From Cymbomonas tetramitiformis (taxonomy: Eukaryota; Chlorophyta; Pyramimonadophyceae; Pyramimonadales; Pyramimonadaceae), in assembly GCA_001247695.2 (NCBI GenBank), contig LGRX02024793.1:1-64000 (forward strand): a stretch of DNA of 64,000 nt. The letters run 5' to 3'. Of the stretch, positions 19,695-29,114 are shown piece after piece. Under the pieces are notes generated by a model. That model did not search any database. It was not told where the DNA came from and saw only the letters and a program-made list of their open reading frames with translations. The stretch's first letter is position 1, and each line of letters opens with the position of its first letter. The position numbers and the translations under genes are program-made.

Positions 19695-22600
19695 TCTTCA
19701 CTAGTGAGCTCCGGAGAATCCGGATAGGTGTCCCGAAGTGTGTGCTGAATCCTTTGATCCCCGGCGTGGTTGCGTGTGGTGTCGGCTGGTAGCGCTCGGG
19801 GTTCCCTGCTGAGGCCTTCGAGTGCAGGGTGTTGGCTGTTGCCTTCGCCGATCGGAGCCTTGGTTGTGTGTTCTCCTTCTTGTGTTGATTGTGTTGGTTG
19901 TGTTTGCGGTGATGTCGGTTGGGTGTGGTCTGGACCCGGGCCTGTAAGGACGAATCCGCACTTCTGGTGTGGTGGCCGTCGCTTGCCGTTGCTCTCTACG
20001 GTCCAGATCCGGTCTTGGGTTTCACGCACACACGTGTGGTTCGAGTTGTGTACATATTTTGCGCCTGTGCAGGCATGGTTTCATATATTTGTTTGGGGAG
20101 CCAACAGCAGATGGATTTTGCATCAACAGCAACGGTCGAGGGTACCGGAGACCTTCGGGGCGCGGTTACTTTTGTACAGACAGCCCTCCGCGCGGTTGGC
20201 ATAGAGCGCCCATCCAGGCCATCCCAGCTAACAGTCCAGTATATTGGATACATTTGTATCTGACGGATGCCTCGGCTGGCGTCAGCACCTGCCCGCCCAA
20301 TCCCCCGGGGTGAGAGGCAGGACTCCTGAGGCCACGGCCGGTTGCAATTCCATGGCAATCAGTTTCCGGATGCTGTTTTTTGGCTCGATTTTGGTTTTGG
20401 TTTTCCGGCTTGGTGGCAGGTGGTGAGCGTCATTGGGCGTAGTGTTGGAATGAATGAATTATGACTATGAGTTCTGATTATGAAGGTAATCGGGCGAATG
20501 AGGGGTTTGTTTATAATGTAGATATGGAGGGGGCGGCTGGGCAGGCGGCGGACCTGGCGGTCACGGATAGTGTAAATAATGAAAGGCGTGTTGATGGTGG
20601 GAGATCGGCTGGGCAGAGTGTAGGCCCAGCGATGGCGGCGTTGCCAGTGGGCACCCTGGTGGAGGTGTATTGGCCAGGTGAGCGCAGCTGGTATGGTGGA
20701 CGGTTAGGGGGGGGGGCATCTGTGGAGGGGGCGACGGTGATTGAGTACCTTGATGGGAACCCGGAGAGAGAGGAGGTGTTCCTGGAGGACAGGCCGAGAG
20801 ACCCGGGTGATCATGACGGTTTCCTGTCCAGGCGGGGTGGTGGGCGGCGCGTCGGGGTGAAGACGGTTGGTGGCTGGAGCAGGGAGGCGGAGAAGGGCTT
20901 GCTTATGGGTTGGCGGCGGTTGCCTCGGGGGGATGTGGGCGCGGGTGCGGGTGGCGAAACTGAGGGGGTCAGCGGGGAGGACGGGGCCGGAGTGGATGGT
21001 CTGGCGGGTGGGATGGCAGTGAGCAGCGGAGAGGGCGTGGAGGGCCCTCATCTGTCACTTCGATTGGAACTGTCGGGGCGTTCGGCTGGGGTTAGCGTTG
21101 ATCTTGGGAGTGGTGCTGTAGCGGTGGGACAGTCGGGTGGTGAGGAGGCCGTGGGGGTGGCGGGTGAGGGTGTCCACGGGGTAAGGTTAGGGACGAGGAC
21201 GGTGGGGGCAGAGCGCGGGGCTGATGTGGCGGGTGAGGGAGGGGCTGTGGAGCCACTGAGACCATTGGGGGGTGCCTCGGGAGGGACTAGTGGGTCGGCG
21301 CAGCTCGAGGGAAGTGGCGGGCGGAAGGGGGCAGGACAGCGGGTGGGGAATGTGGTCTGCTCAGTGCCGGGGTGCTCAGTGGGGGCCCCAGGAAGCAGAC
21401 GAGCCCTGGCGGAGCATTTTCGGCGGAGCCATTCTGACGCATCGGGGCTTCTGCTATCTGCGGCGAGGCTCACGCGGTGCCCTGAGCAGAGCTGTGGACA
21501 TATCCTCTCGGAGACTGGATTGCGGCAGCATCAAGGTCGGGGTGGGGGCTGTCTGGTTAGTTATGCTCAGCGTTGTGCGCCGGCTCAGGGAGGAGGCGGC
21601 AGTGGGGGCCAGGGCAATCCACGGGCGGCGGGGCGGGCGCAGGGGCAGCACGGAGGCGAGAGCTTGGTGGGGGACCCGGATGGGCTTGGAGAGGCGGGGT
21701 GGACATGGCTGCGAGGACTGAGTGTCGACGAGTGTGCTGTGAGCGACTTCCCTTCCCTGATGGTGCCGAAGAAGTTGTGGGGACTGTTCACCGAGTGTGT
21801 GATGGTCGCGCTTCGGAGGATGCGGGTGGACACAGAGGACGTCGAGGCCTACAAGCTGTTCTTTTTACTCCCGCGCCTGGTTCTTCAGCCGGTCCAGCTG
21901 GGGGTGAAGTCGGGTGTGGCCCAGGTCATTAAGGAGCGTTGCGCCCGCTTCCTACGCGGCGAGTGGGAGGGGCTGCATGCGGAGGTGCCGGGGGATCGAC
22001 GAGCTGTGGCCGAGGCGGATGAGGAGCGGGTGCTGCGAGATGCTGTGCGGTTGGTGAAGGCGGGCCAGCTGGGAAAGGCAGCGAAGAGGCTGGAGTTGGC
22101 CAAGCTGGCACCAGCGACGGAGGAGACGTTGCTGAAGCTGGAGCGGTTGCACCCGGATCCGGCTGGGACAGGCAGGGGGCAAGATGTGGGAGAGGATCGC
22201 CGGCGGGAGCTTCGGGGGCAGGCGCTTGAGCTGGATGAGAAGACGTTGGATGATGTAATGCGTAATCTGCCGCGGGCCTCGGGACCGGGCAGCTCTCAGT
22301 GGCGCTGGGAGCATATGTGGGCGGTCCATGTCTCTGGTGGGCGAGATGCACTGTTGGAGGTGTGCAACCATCTGGCGGCAGGTCGGGCCCCGGCGGGGGT
22401 TCGGGAGTGGTTGGCAGGCGCTAGGTTAGTGGCGTTGCTGAAGGACGACCTCGGCGTCAACGTCCGGCCCATTGCGTGTGGCGAAGTTCTCCGGAAGCTA
22501 GTGGCGAAGGTCATATGCAGGCAGCGTGCGAAGGCCCTCAGGGCTCGATTTTGTGGGCGTCGACAGGATGATGACCATGGTGGACTGCGGGCGGCCCAGA

Positions 22601-25600
22601 TTGGGGTTGCGGTGAAGGGAGGGGCGGACCTGGGGGTCCACACTTTTCAGGCGGCCCTAGATCGGCACCCGGAATGGGTCTGTGTTAAGGCAGATGCCAG
22701 GAATGCCTTCAATGCGGTGCACCATGAGGCAATGTTTGAGGCTATCGAGCGGGACTTCCCGGAGCTGTGGGCATGGACGGACCTTTGTTATGGGGTGGAT
22801 GCGAACCTGGGGTTTCGGCTGGGGGGCGTTGATGGCTCGGTGATGCGATTTGTCAAGTCGAAGGAGGGCACGCAGCAGGGGGACCCCCTGGGGCCACTTT
22901 ACTTGGCTGCCCCGTTGCAGGTGGTGCTGGAGCGGGTTCAGGAGGGACACCCTAGCGTGGTCATCTTTGCCTACTTGGATGCCGCTTTCTTCCTGTGCCC
23001 TCCGGTTGAAGCGGCGCTCGCGTATGAGACTTATATGGAGGAGGCAGTGGCGATTGGCCTGGATATTCAGCCGGTGAAGTCAGCGGCTTTCTCGCCTGAG
23101 GGGGACGCCAGTTGCTTCGAGGCCGGGATGCCGGGTGCACGGGGGGAGCTGGACTTCATCGATGTCTTGGGGATGCCGGTGGGGAAGGCAGAGGCGGTCA
23201 GTGTGGAGATGTTGAAGAAGGTGGAGGAGCTATGTGGCATCCTGCCCCTCTTGAACAAGCTTGGGCATGCGCAGGCCCAGGGGCTCCTGCTTCGATTCTG
23301 TGCCCACCCGAGGCTGGGGTTCTGGCTGCGAGGTGTGCCGCCGGAGATGATGCAGGAGGCGGTTGAGGAGCATGACAGGAGGATGCAAGAGGCGTTGCGG
23401 GACTTGCTGCCTGGCGGTGGATTGGCGTGGCACTCCTGTGAGTTTGCCACCCTCCCGCATGGGATGGGCCTGACTAAGGCGGAGAGGGTGAGCAGTGCGT
23501 CCTGGCTTGGCGGGTTTGCGCAAGTCTGGGAGGATATGCGGGAGCTCTTTCCAACAGTGACGGCGGGAACCGAGGACCTCGGGGCTGAGAGCGACTTGCC
23601 GTATGTCAATTCTTTGCAAGCGGCCATGCAGAAGGTGTCGGAGGCGATGGAGGTGATTGGGGAGGCGAGGGGAGCAAATGAGCATTTGCCACCACAAGTG
23701 CCAAAGGCGGACGACGTCAAGAAGTTGAGTGATTACAGCAGGTCTCAAAAACGTGCCCAACGGGTCTATGCTGCTGTCCTCCACTCTGCGGATTGGCTTT
23801 GGCTGGCTGGGCACGTGGGGGCGTCTCGGCTCCCCTGGCTTTTCTCGGTGACCTTCAACAGTGTTGGGCCTGCTTTCTTGAGGGGTGTTCCATGCTGCCC
23901 AGCCCTGGAGCTCAGTTCGGCGGAATACCGGGTGGCCTTGCGGCACATTCTTCATGCGGAGCAGCCCCTCCTTGGCCAAGTGGAGGAGTGCCCCGATTGT
24001 GGAGGAGAGCGGGATCCCACCGGGACACACTTACTGGCATGCCGGGGGGGAGTGGGGGCTGGGGGAGGAAATTGGTACTCTTTCATCCACCACAAACTGC
24101 AGAGGGTGCTGTTCGAGGTGGCCAAGTCTGCCTATCCCTTGGCGTCTGCATTGCACGATGACTTCGCGGGCTACCTGACCTACTCACGGAATCATTGCCC
24201 GGATGTGACAGTGTTAGATGCGGAGGGACCGGGCCAGCATGTGCTGTTTGATGTGGCCACGGCGCGGCCGATGTCAGACGCGCACCTGGGAGCGGCCATG
24301 ATGGCCCCCGGGGCGGCGGCAAAGAAGGTAGAGGAGAGCAAGGTGGCGACGTACGGGGATGTCCGCCCACATCACTTCAACCCCTTTGGGGTGGAGGTGT
24401 ACGGTGGGCTGGGGCCTGCGGCGTATGGATTCCTTCGGAAGACGCAGCGGCGCTTCAGGGAGCGACGGTACATGGAGGCGAACGCGGAAGGGGGAGAGCA
24501 GGTGGATGACAATGGGGACGAGGACGAGGAAGCGGCACGTGGCGGGGCGGTGGGCTGGAAGGAGAAGTGGGTCCGGCTGCTTTCTTTCGCGCTTGCACGG
24601 GGGGTTGCAGGGCTGATCATCAGGCGGGCTGTAGGGCGATGTCCGGCCGGAAGTGGGTGGCGTTGGGCTGGCGGAGGGCGTGTGGGAGGAGGCATGGGCC
24701 CGGACTTGGATCGGGGCGAGGCGGACCGACGGGAAGGGGCGGAGAGGTTAGCACTGATGGACAGAGCGTGGGAGGACGCGTTCGAGGAGACAGACTATGC
24801 CACGCAGGATGGGTCTGGCGGTGGGATGCAGGAATCTGAGGGAACGCAGCGTGAGCGGTCTGGGCAGGCTCCCGGTGAGGCAGGCGAGGCAGGCGTGATG
24901 GCATCGAGGCTTTTGGAGAGCATGGAGGACGTGCGGCGGGAGGTGGAGCATCTGGGCACTGTGGAGGGTCAAGGAGGGGGCACCGCCGAGGCGCGATCTG
25001 GAGGGGCACGGGCAGGCATAGGCGGGCTCAGCCAGGCGGCGTCAAGTGTCGAGGATATCTTGAATGAGTGGGATGACCTTTTGTCGCCGGGCCCGGGGAG
25101 TGGGGTCTGGACTCAGGAGCAGAGTGGGGCCTCGCCGGAGCAAGCAATGGCCTTGGCTGAGGGAGGGGTGGCCACCTTGATGGGGGCGAGCAGGCGGGTG
25201 GCCGGCCTTCTTGGGGGGGTTGATGGCATGGGGGGAACTGATGAGGATGACGGGGGAGATGTGGGGAGGTCCGCGGGTGGAGTTGACACACGCCGGGCCC
25301 CTCAGAGCCCGGGGGCCCATCCTGGCAGCGATGACCACTTACAACAGGTTGCACGGCAGCATACGGCATCTCATCAGCTTCCGTGCCCATCGGGCGAGGT
25401 TGCTGGCCGTGCCGGAACTAACAGTGAGCAGCTGTCGGGAAGGCGACGACCGGGTGGTGAACTATCGGCCACCGGGAGGGCTTGGGACACACAGGCAACT
25501 GTGGGGATGGGACCCCAAGTAGGAACAGTGCGGCGTGACAGTTACAGCGCAAGTGTGGAGCGCATTGCTCAAGTTCGCGGCCACCTCGCAAGGCAATCAG

Positions 25601-26230
25601 CGCAAGGGCTCCAGTCACGGGGAGTTGGTGCGGGGGGTAGAGGGCTACAGGCGCAAGTCGGTGGCGGATGCGCAAGTTTGGATGAGGGCAACCCAGTTTA
25701 TCATTCTCAGCCCCTTGGGACAGCGCTTGGGCATTCTGGCCGTGGCGTGGGTGGGCAAGCTCTCTTGAGACCAGGCTGTAGGCGGCAGCGGGGTGATGTG
25801 GGGTGTGGGCTTGGTGGTGGAGGGGTGGCTCGATTGGCGGTGGTGAGCCGGCTCCAGAGACACGGCAGCAGTGCGCCGGCAGGACAGCCGCAGAGGGGCT
25901 CAGGTGGCCCAGTGAGGCTCAGGGAGCAGAGGGGTGGTCTTGCGCGTGGGCTTGGTGGTGGAGATATGGCTCGCGCAGATCGGGGGGCACGGATGAACCG
26001 GCTTCAGGCACAAGGCGGCAGTGCGCTGGTGGTGCAGATGCACAGGGGCTCGGGTGGCTCAGCGAGGCTTAGGGGGTCCCATTCTTCACTAGTGAGCTCC
26101 GGAGAATCCGGATGAGTGTCCCGAAGTGTGTGCTGAATCCTTTGATCCCCGGCGTGGTTACATAGTGCAGTCTTCTGTGGCTACGGGGTGACAAAGGAGT
26201 CGCAAGGACAAGCATACACACACACACAAG
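19695..26230 (+). mobile_element. R2-group-like non-LTR retrotransposon with a 77-bp direct repeat at both ends
   Basis: A long plus-strand element with one large frame (20461-26115). The segment 19695-19771 and the segment 26083-26159 are the same 77 bp (TCTTCACTAGTGAGCTCCGG ... CCCGGCGTGGTT) apart from two bases. After the right copy, the 3' end continues through a module shared with several truncated copies and ends in a CA-rich tract (about 26210-26230). The left copy follows a CA-rich tract (19672-19688). Either an older 3' end lies just upstream, or the element carries terminal direct repeats. The exact 5' end is not resolved. Confidence 0.7.
20461..26115 (+). CDS. Non-LTR retrotransposon polyprotein: Tudor-like, zinc fingers, RT, restriction-like endonuclease
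   Basis: The frame encodes 1884 residues. Approximate domains: a Tudor-like module at 62-105 (LVEVYWPGERSWYGG, VIEYLDGNPEREEV); two Cys2His2-type fingers at 298-365 (CSVPGC...HFRRSH; CPEQSC...HQ); RT at 600-860 with motif A VKADARNAFN, motif B GTQQGDPLGP and motif C FAYLDAAFF; a CCHC motif CPDCGGERDPTGTHLLAC at about 1177; and a restriction-like endonuclease at about 1240-1300 (CPDVTVLD, VLFDVATA, then Lys-rich KKVEESK). Finger, RT, CCHC and nuclease order matches R2-type elements. The usual DD of motif C reads DA, which should abolish polymerase activity. Residues beyond about 1340 are Gly-rich and repeated (two related units near 25800-26070), and some of this region may be untranslated or frameshifted. 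The start ATG is followed by a second ATG two codons later. Confidence 0.75.
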   Translation: MTMSSDYEGNRANEGFVYNVDMEGAAGQAADLAVTDSVNNERRVDGGRSAGQSVGPAMAALPVGTLVEVYWPGERSWYGGRLGGGASVEGATVIEYLDGNPEREEVFLEDRPRDPGDHDGFLSRRGGGRRVGVKTVGGWSREAEKGLLMGWRRLPRGDVGAGAGGETEGVSGEDGAGVDGLAGGMAVSSGEGVEGPHLSLRLELSGRSAGVSVDLGSGAVAVGQSGGEEAVGVAGEGVHGVRLGTRTVGAERGADVAGEGGAVEPLRPLGGASGGTSGSAQLEGSGGRKGAGQRVGNVVCSVPGCSVGAPGSRRALAEHFRRSHSDASGLLLSAARLTRCPEQSCGHILSETGLRQHQGRGGGCLVSYAQRCAPAQGGGGSGGQGNPRAAGRAQGQHGGESLVGDPDGLGEAGWTWLRGLSVDECAVSDFPSLMVPKKLWGLFTECVMVALRRMRVDTEDVEAYKLFFLLPRLVLQPVQLGVKSGVAQVIKERCARFLRGEWEGLHAEVPGDRRAVAEADEERVLRDAVRLVKAGQLGKAAKRLELAKLAPATEETLLKLERLHPDPAGTGRGQDVGEDRRRELRGQALELDEKTLDDVMRNLPRASGPGSSQWRWEHMWAVHVSGGRDALLEVCNHLAAGRAPAGVREWLAGARLVALLKDDLGVNVRPIACGEVLRKLVAKVICRQRAKALRARFCGRRQDDDHGGLRAAQIGVAVKGGADLGVHTFQAALDRHPEWVCVKADARNAFNAVHHEAMFEAIERDFPELWAWTDLCYGVDANLGFRLGGVDGSVMRFVKSKEGTQQGDPLGPLYLAAPLQVVLERVQEGHPSVVIFAYLDAAFFLCPPVEAALAYETYMEEAVAIGLDIQPVKSAAFSPEGDASCFEAGMPGARGELDFIDVLGMPVGKAEAVSVEMLKKVEELCGILPLLNKLGHAQAQGLLLRFCAHPRLGFWLRGVPPEMMQEAVEEHDRRMQEALRDLLPGGGLAWHSCEFATLPHGMGLTKAERVSSASWLGGFAQVWEDMRELFPTVTAGTEDLGAESDLPYVNSLQAAMQKVSEAMEVIGEARGANEHLPPQVPKADDVKKLSDYSRSQKRAQRVYAAVLHSADWLWLAGHVGASRLPWLFSVTFNSVGPAFLRGVPCCPALELSSAEYRVALRHILHAEQPLLGQVEECPDCGGERDPTGTHLLACRGGVGAGGGNWYSFIHHKLQRVLFEVAKSAYPLASALHDDFAGYLTYSRNHCPDVTVLDAEGPGQHVLFDVATARPMSDAHLGAAMMAPGAAAKKVEESKVATYGDVRPHHFNPFGVEVYGGLGPAAYGFLRKTQRRFRERRYMEANAEGGEQVDDNGDEDEEAARGGAVGWKEKWVRLLSFALARGVAGLIIRRAVGRCPAGSGWRWAGGGRVGGGMGPDLDRGEADRREGAERLALMDRAWEDAFEETDYATQDGSGGGMQESEGTQRERSGQAPGEAGEAGVMASRLLESMEDVRREVEHLGTVEGQGGGTAEARSGGARAGIGGLSQAASSVEDILNEWDDLLSPGPGSGVWTQEQSGASPEQAMALAEGGVATLMGASRRVAGLLGGVDGMGGTDEDDGGDVGRSAGGVDTRRAPQSPGAHPGSDDHLQQVARQHTASHQLPCPSGEVAGRAGTNSEQLSGRRRPGGELSATGRAWDTQATVGMGPQVGTVRRDSYSASVERIAQVRGHLARQSAQGLQSRGVGAGGRGLQAQVGGGCASLDEGNPVYHSQPLGTALGHSGRGVGGQALLRPGCRRQRGDVGCGLGGGGVARLAVVSRLQRHGSSAPAGQPQRGSGGPVRLREQRGGLARGLGGGDMARADRGARMNRLQAQGGSALVVQMHRGSGGSARLRGSHSSLVSSGESG

Positions 26231-26450
26231 TGTGTGCGGAGTCCTTTGTTCCGCTGCGGGTGCACAGTGCAACCGATTATTTGTGGCTATATGGAGCCAA
26301 AGGAAATGATCAAGGACAAGCGGCCCGCATATGAATGTATTTATTGTGCTTATCCTTGGACCGACTCCTTTGGCACCCTGTAGCCACAGAAGTCCGGCTG
26401 CACTATGTACCCACGCCAGGGATCAAAGGATTCAACACACACTTCAGGAC
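26083..26450. repeat. 3'-end modules of the R2-like element, direct and inverted
   Basis: At 26083-26225 the plus-strand module reads from TCTTCACTAGTGAG through GAATCCTTTGATCCCCGG, TAGTGCAG and CTGTGGCTAC to the CA tract. A diverged second copy follows at about 26228-26325. An inverted copy lies at 26338-26445 (CTTATCCTTGGACCGACTCC, then CACGCCAGGGATCAAAGG). The same module occurs at 14962-15062 (inverted) and repeatedly at 55.6-58.5 kb. TCACTAGTGA and CTCCGGAG inside it are perfect palindromes. Confidence 0.75.
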
Positions 26451-27316
26451 ACTATTTATTGTGTGTATATGTGTGTCGCTCATTTGGAAGGAAACAAGTG
26501 TCGGGGATGCGATTGTTTCCCTTTGTCCAACACTCCTTTGCTGTTGCATTGGTGGTCGGGCGGCCTTGCTGGGAGTGTCCATCAATTGCGCCGTGTGGCT
26601 TGTATGGAAGTGTTCTGGGATCTTTCGGCTAAGTTCACCGGGCGGATACGGGTTAATGCCTCACTTGCATACGTGATTGGGGTTTGAATCACGGTAGTGT
26701 GCGTGCTGAATGGCGCGAGTGACTGGGCACCGAGCAAGCTCTTTCTTGTCGTGGTTTGCTTGGTGTTTTGGTTGGGCCTTCGGGTGCCCCTCGCGTCTCT
26801 AAGTGTGTGTTCCGAAGTCCATGAATGAGAACGGGACCCCCTAAGGCGCACTGGGCCACCTGAGTGCCTCTTGTGACTGCATCGCCTGCGCCATGAAACA
26901 ATGCCACTGAAGCCGGTCCACTTCCAACCCCGAGCTACGCGTGTGCGTGCTCACCCTTGGAGCGATTTTCTGGCACCAAAAAGCCACAAAATGTCGGTCG
27001 TACTGTGTACTCAAGATCCGATGTATGGGTATGTGAAGAAACGAGAAAGCCAATGGGATACGTTCGATTTCCTCTTCACTTAATCAGATACGCATGACTT
27101 GTGTTTCATACGAATTGGTGTCGCTGTAATTCATAGAGACCACACGCATTTTTACGGATCCATTCTCTGCCAAATCCAAGGATGTTGGTACAGGTTTATG
27201 GAACCGACATGATTATGAAACGATTAAAATTGGAAGGAAATAAATTGACAATTAGGCATGTCCTCAGGAAAAGATGCTTTCTAATGTTACTATTTTGTGA
27301 GTCGTCAAATTTACAA
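26451..27316. other. No gene seen
   Basis: Only short frames. The composition becomes AT-richer towards the DIRS end at 27317. No RNA gene recognised. Confidence 0.4.
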
Positions 27317-27511
27317 TGGTTTCTCTTTTGCTCGAATCCTCATTTGCCAAAGGCAGGCACTGCAATACATTTCATTAAAATGATTTTGTAAAGTGTTTAA
27401 AATGCATTTTGTGCTTTTACATGCTTTCTAAATTCATGTTTTTGATGAGATGTCCAGACTGTCTGTGCACGTCACCAAAAGGAAAGAGTCCTCTGGGTCG
27501 GGAGCGGTGGG

Positions 27512-27674
27512 AAGAGCAAAAGGAACAGAGCTGAACAGGCGTGTCGCTTCGTGGCTACTTGTACATCCTGTTTGTGTCACGGAGCTACATGTGTCATTCG
27601 GCTCTACTGCAGCAGGAGTCACGGATTCTGAAAGTCTGAAACCACAAAAATTCTGTTGCACTCCAATTTGAACA
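27512..27674 (-). repeat. Split direct repeat A, downstream copy
   Basis: 163 bp starting AAGAGCAAAAGGAACAGAGC and ending CTCCAATTTGAACA. I read it as identical to 32443-32605. It lies between the two B repeats, as in PAT/Ngaro elements, and is needed for replication through a circular intermediate in that family (established for the family, not shown here). Confidence 0.9.
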
Positions 27675-27753
27675 TTTCTCTTTTGCTCGAATCCTCATTT
27701 GCCATGAAACCAAAGATGAAACTGTGAGGCACACACAAGAAATCTGATCTCTG

Positions 27754-29110
27754 TCACTGTGACCATGTTAACCAAGCGAAGTAGTAGTCCATGTCTGTGT
27801 CCCTCAGAGCTGTCGGGTCGATGTAGTGTTGCACTGCCGAAGAGAACTGTGATCAGCCTCCCAGGAAGCACACTTTCTCCATTGTAACACCCACAGCTCG
27901 AGCACACGTCGTGGCACCCTTCCGGGTGCTGTGTGCAGAAAAGTGACCTCCTTCAGGAGGTCTGCAGTCCAGCTCGCTGAGAGCTAGACCAATCCAGTCG
28001 TTTGCCACGGAAGCCTTGAAGTTCTTCGGGTCCTCGGGTAGCAGCCAGTAGCCGTCAGGTTGAGTCTTCGCAGAAATGCTCCAAGCTGTGTCACGGTAGA
28101 ACTCCCAGTGCTCGATCAGCTCCTTCAACAGAGCCACCCCCTTCCAGGGGATCGTAAGGCGTCGCTTCACTCGATGGTGTCGCCGTCCCTTCTCCTTCAG
28201 CAGCACCACTGAGAACTCATCGTCGCCACAATGAACGTGCTGCCGTGACAACGAGGTCCCCGTGTCCGGTCTGCCGAAGGTCACGAAGGCCACCACCACG
28301 TAGGTAAAGGCTCGCAGTAGCTGCAGCTCCTCAGGCGATCTCGGATTTAACTTCAGCGCTGCCTCGTGCACCCGTCGTACGTGTGCTGCTGGCAGCCACG
28401 TCCGCTGGGTCTCGATGTTCTGCTCCTGCACGGCCAGCTCCGCCTGGATGGTCGCCATCCCCTTCACAGCTCGGGTCACAGAGCGCCCCTTCGCCGGTCC
28501 AGGGTGACCAAGGTCCTCGTGGTAGTTGTTGATGGCGGACAGGTACGGCTGTAATGATGCCGACTGGATGTTCCCGTCCTCCAACAGAGAGGCGATGTAC
28601 AGCAACACAGTCGCCTCCGACGCTGGCAGCCACGGCCGTTGGTGCAGCTCACAAAATAAAATGAATCGCCGCGCCTTCGGTCCGTAGTTGTCCTTCGTCG
28701 TGTCCAGCAGTGCCTTTTCCTGCATCGACACCGCCAGTTCGGTGAGCCGGGAAGGTCCCAACTCACCCCTCCACCGCTCACAAAGTGAGCGCGTGAGGAA
28801 ATTTTGTACAGCACCACCGCGCTTGTACTCTTCGTAGTTGCCTCCGCTGCTCCGCTCGGTGTTCTCGCCGTCCGCGTCTGTTGTCTCGTCCGTGCTGTTG
28901 ATGATTTTGAAGTTCTCTTCGGACAAGTCTAGCGTCTCCTCGTCGCCGTCGTCGTACAGCACGTGCGCCTTCCCGTCCTCGTTGAACTCCTTCACCACAC
29001 CCGGGTAGAAGCAGTCATCGTCCTCCCAGAACACCTCGATTTTCGTACCCACGGTCACCTTGCTTGCTGTCGTACTCGTAGCAGAGCTTCTTCGTACTTC
29101 AGCAGCGTAG
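27754..29110 (-). pseudogene. DIRS tyrosine recombinase with Tudor-like module
   Basis: This frame overlaps the end of the methyltransferase frame. It begins with a Tudor-like module at about 28905-29060 (VGTKIEVFWEDDDCFYPG, VLYDDGDEETLDL). The recombinase part has PYLSAINNYHEDLGHPGPAK, the first catalytic Arg in TFGRPDTG, the HxxR box in GGHFSAHSTRKG, and the catalytic Tyr in VQHYIDP. A TGA at 27853-27855 replaces the Trp found in other copies (FLGG-stop-SQ against FLGSWSQ). Without readthrough the catalytic Tyr is lost. The frame then runs open to the TGA at 27754-27756. The role in the family is integrating the circular DNA intermediate. The translation start is unclear; it may need frameshifting, splicing or reinitiation. 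Confidence 0.78.
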
Positions 29111-29114
29111 TAAC

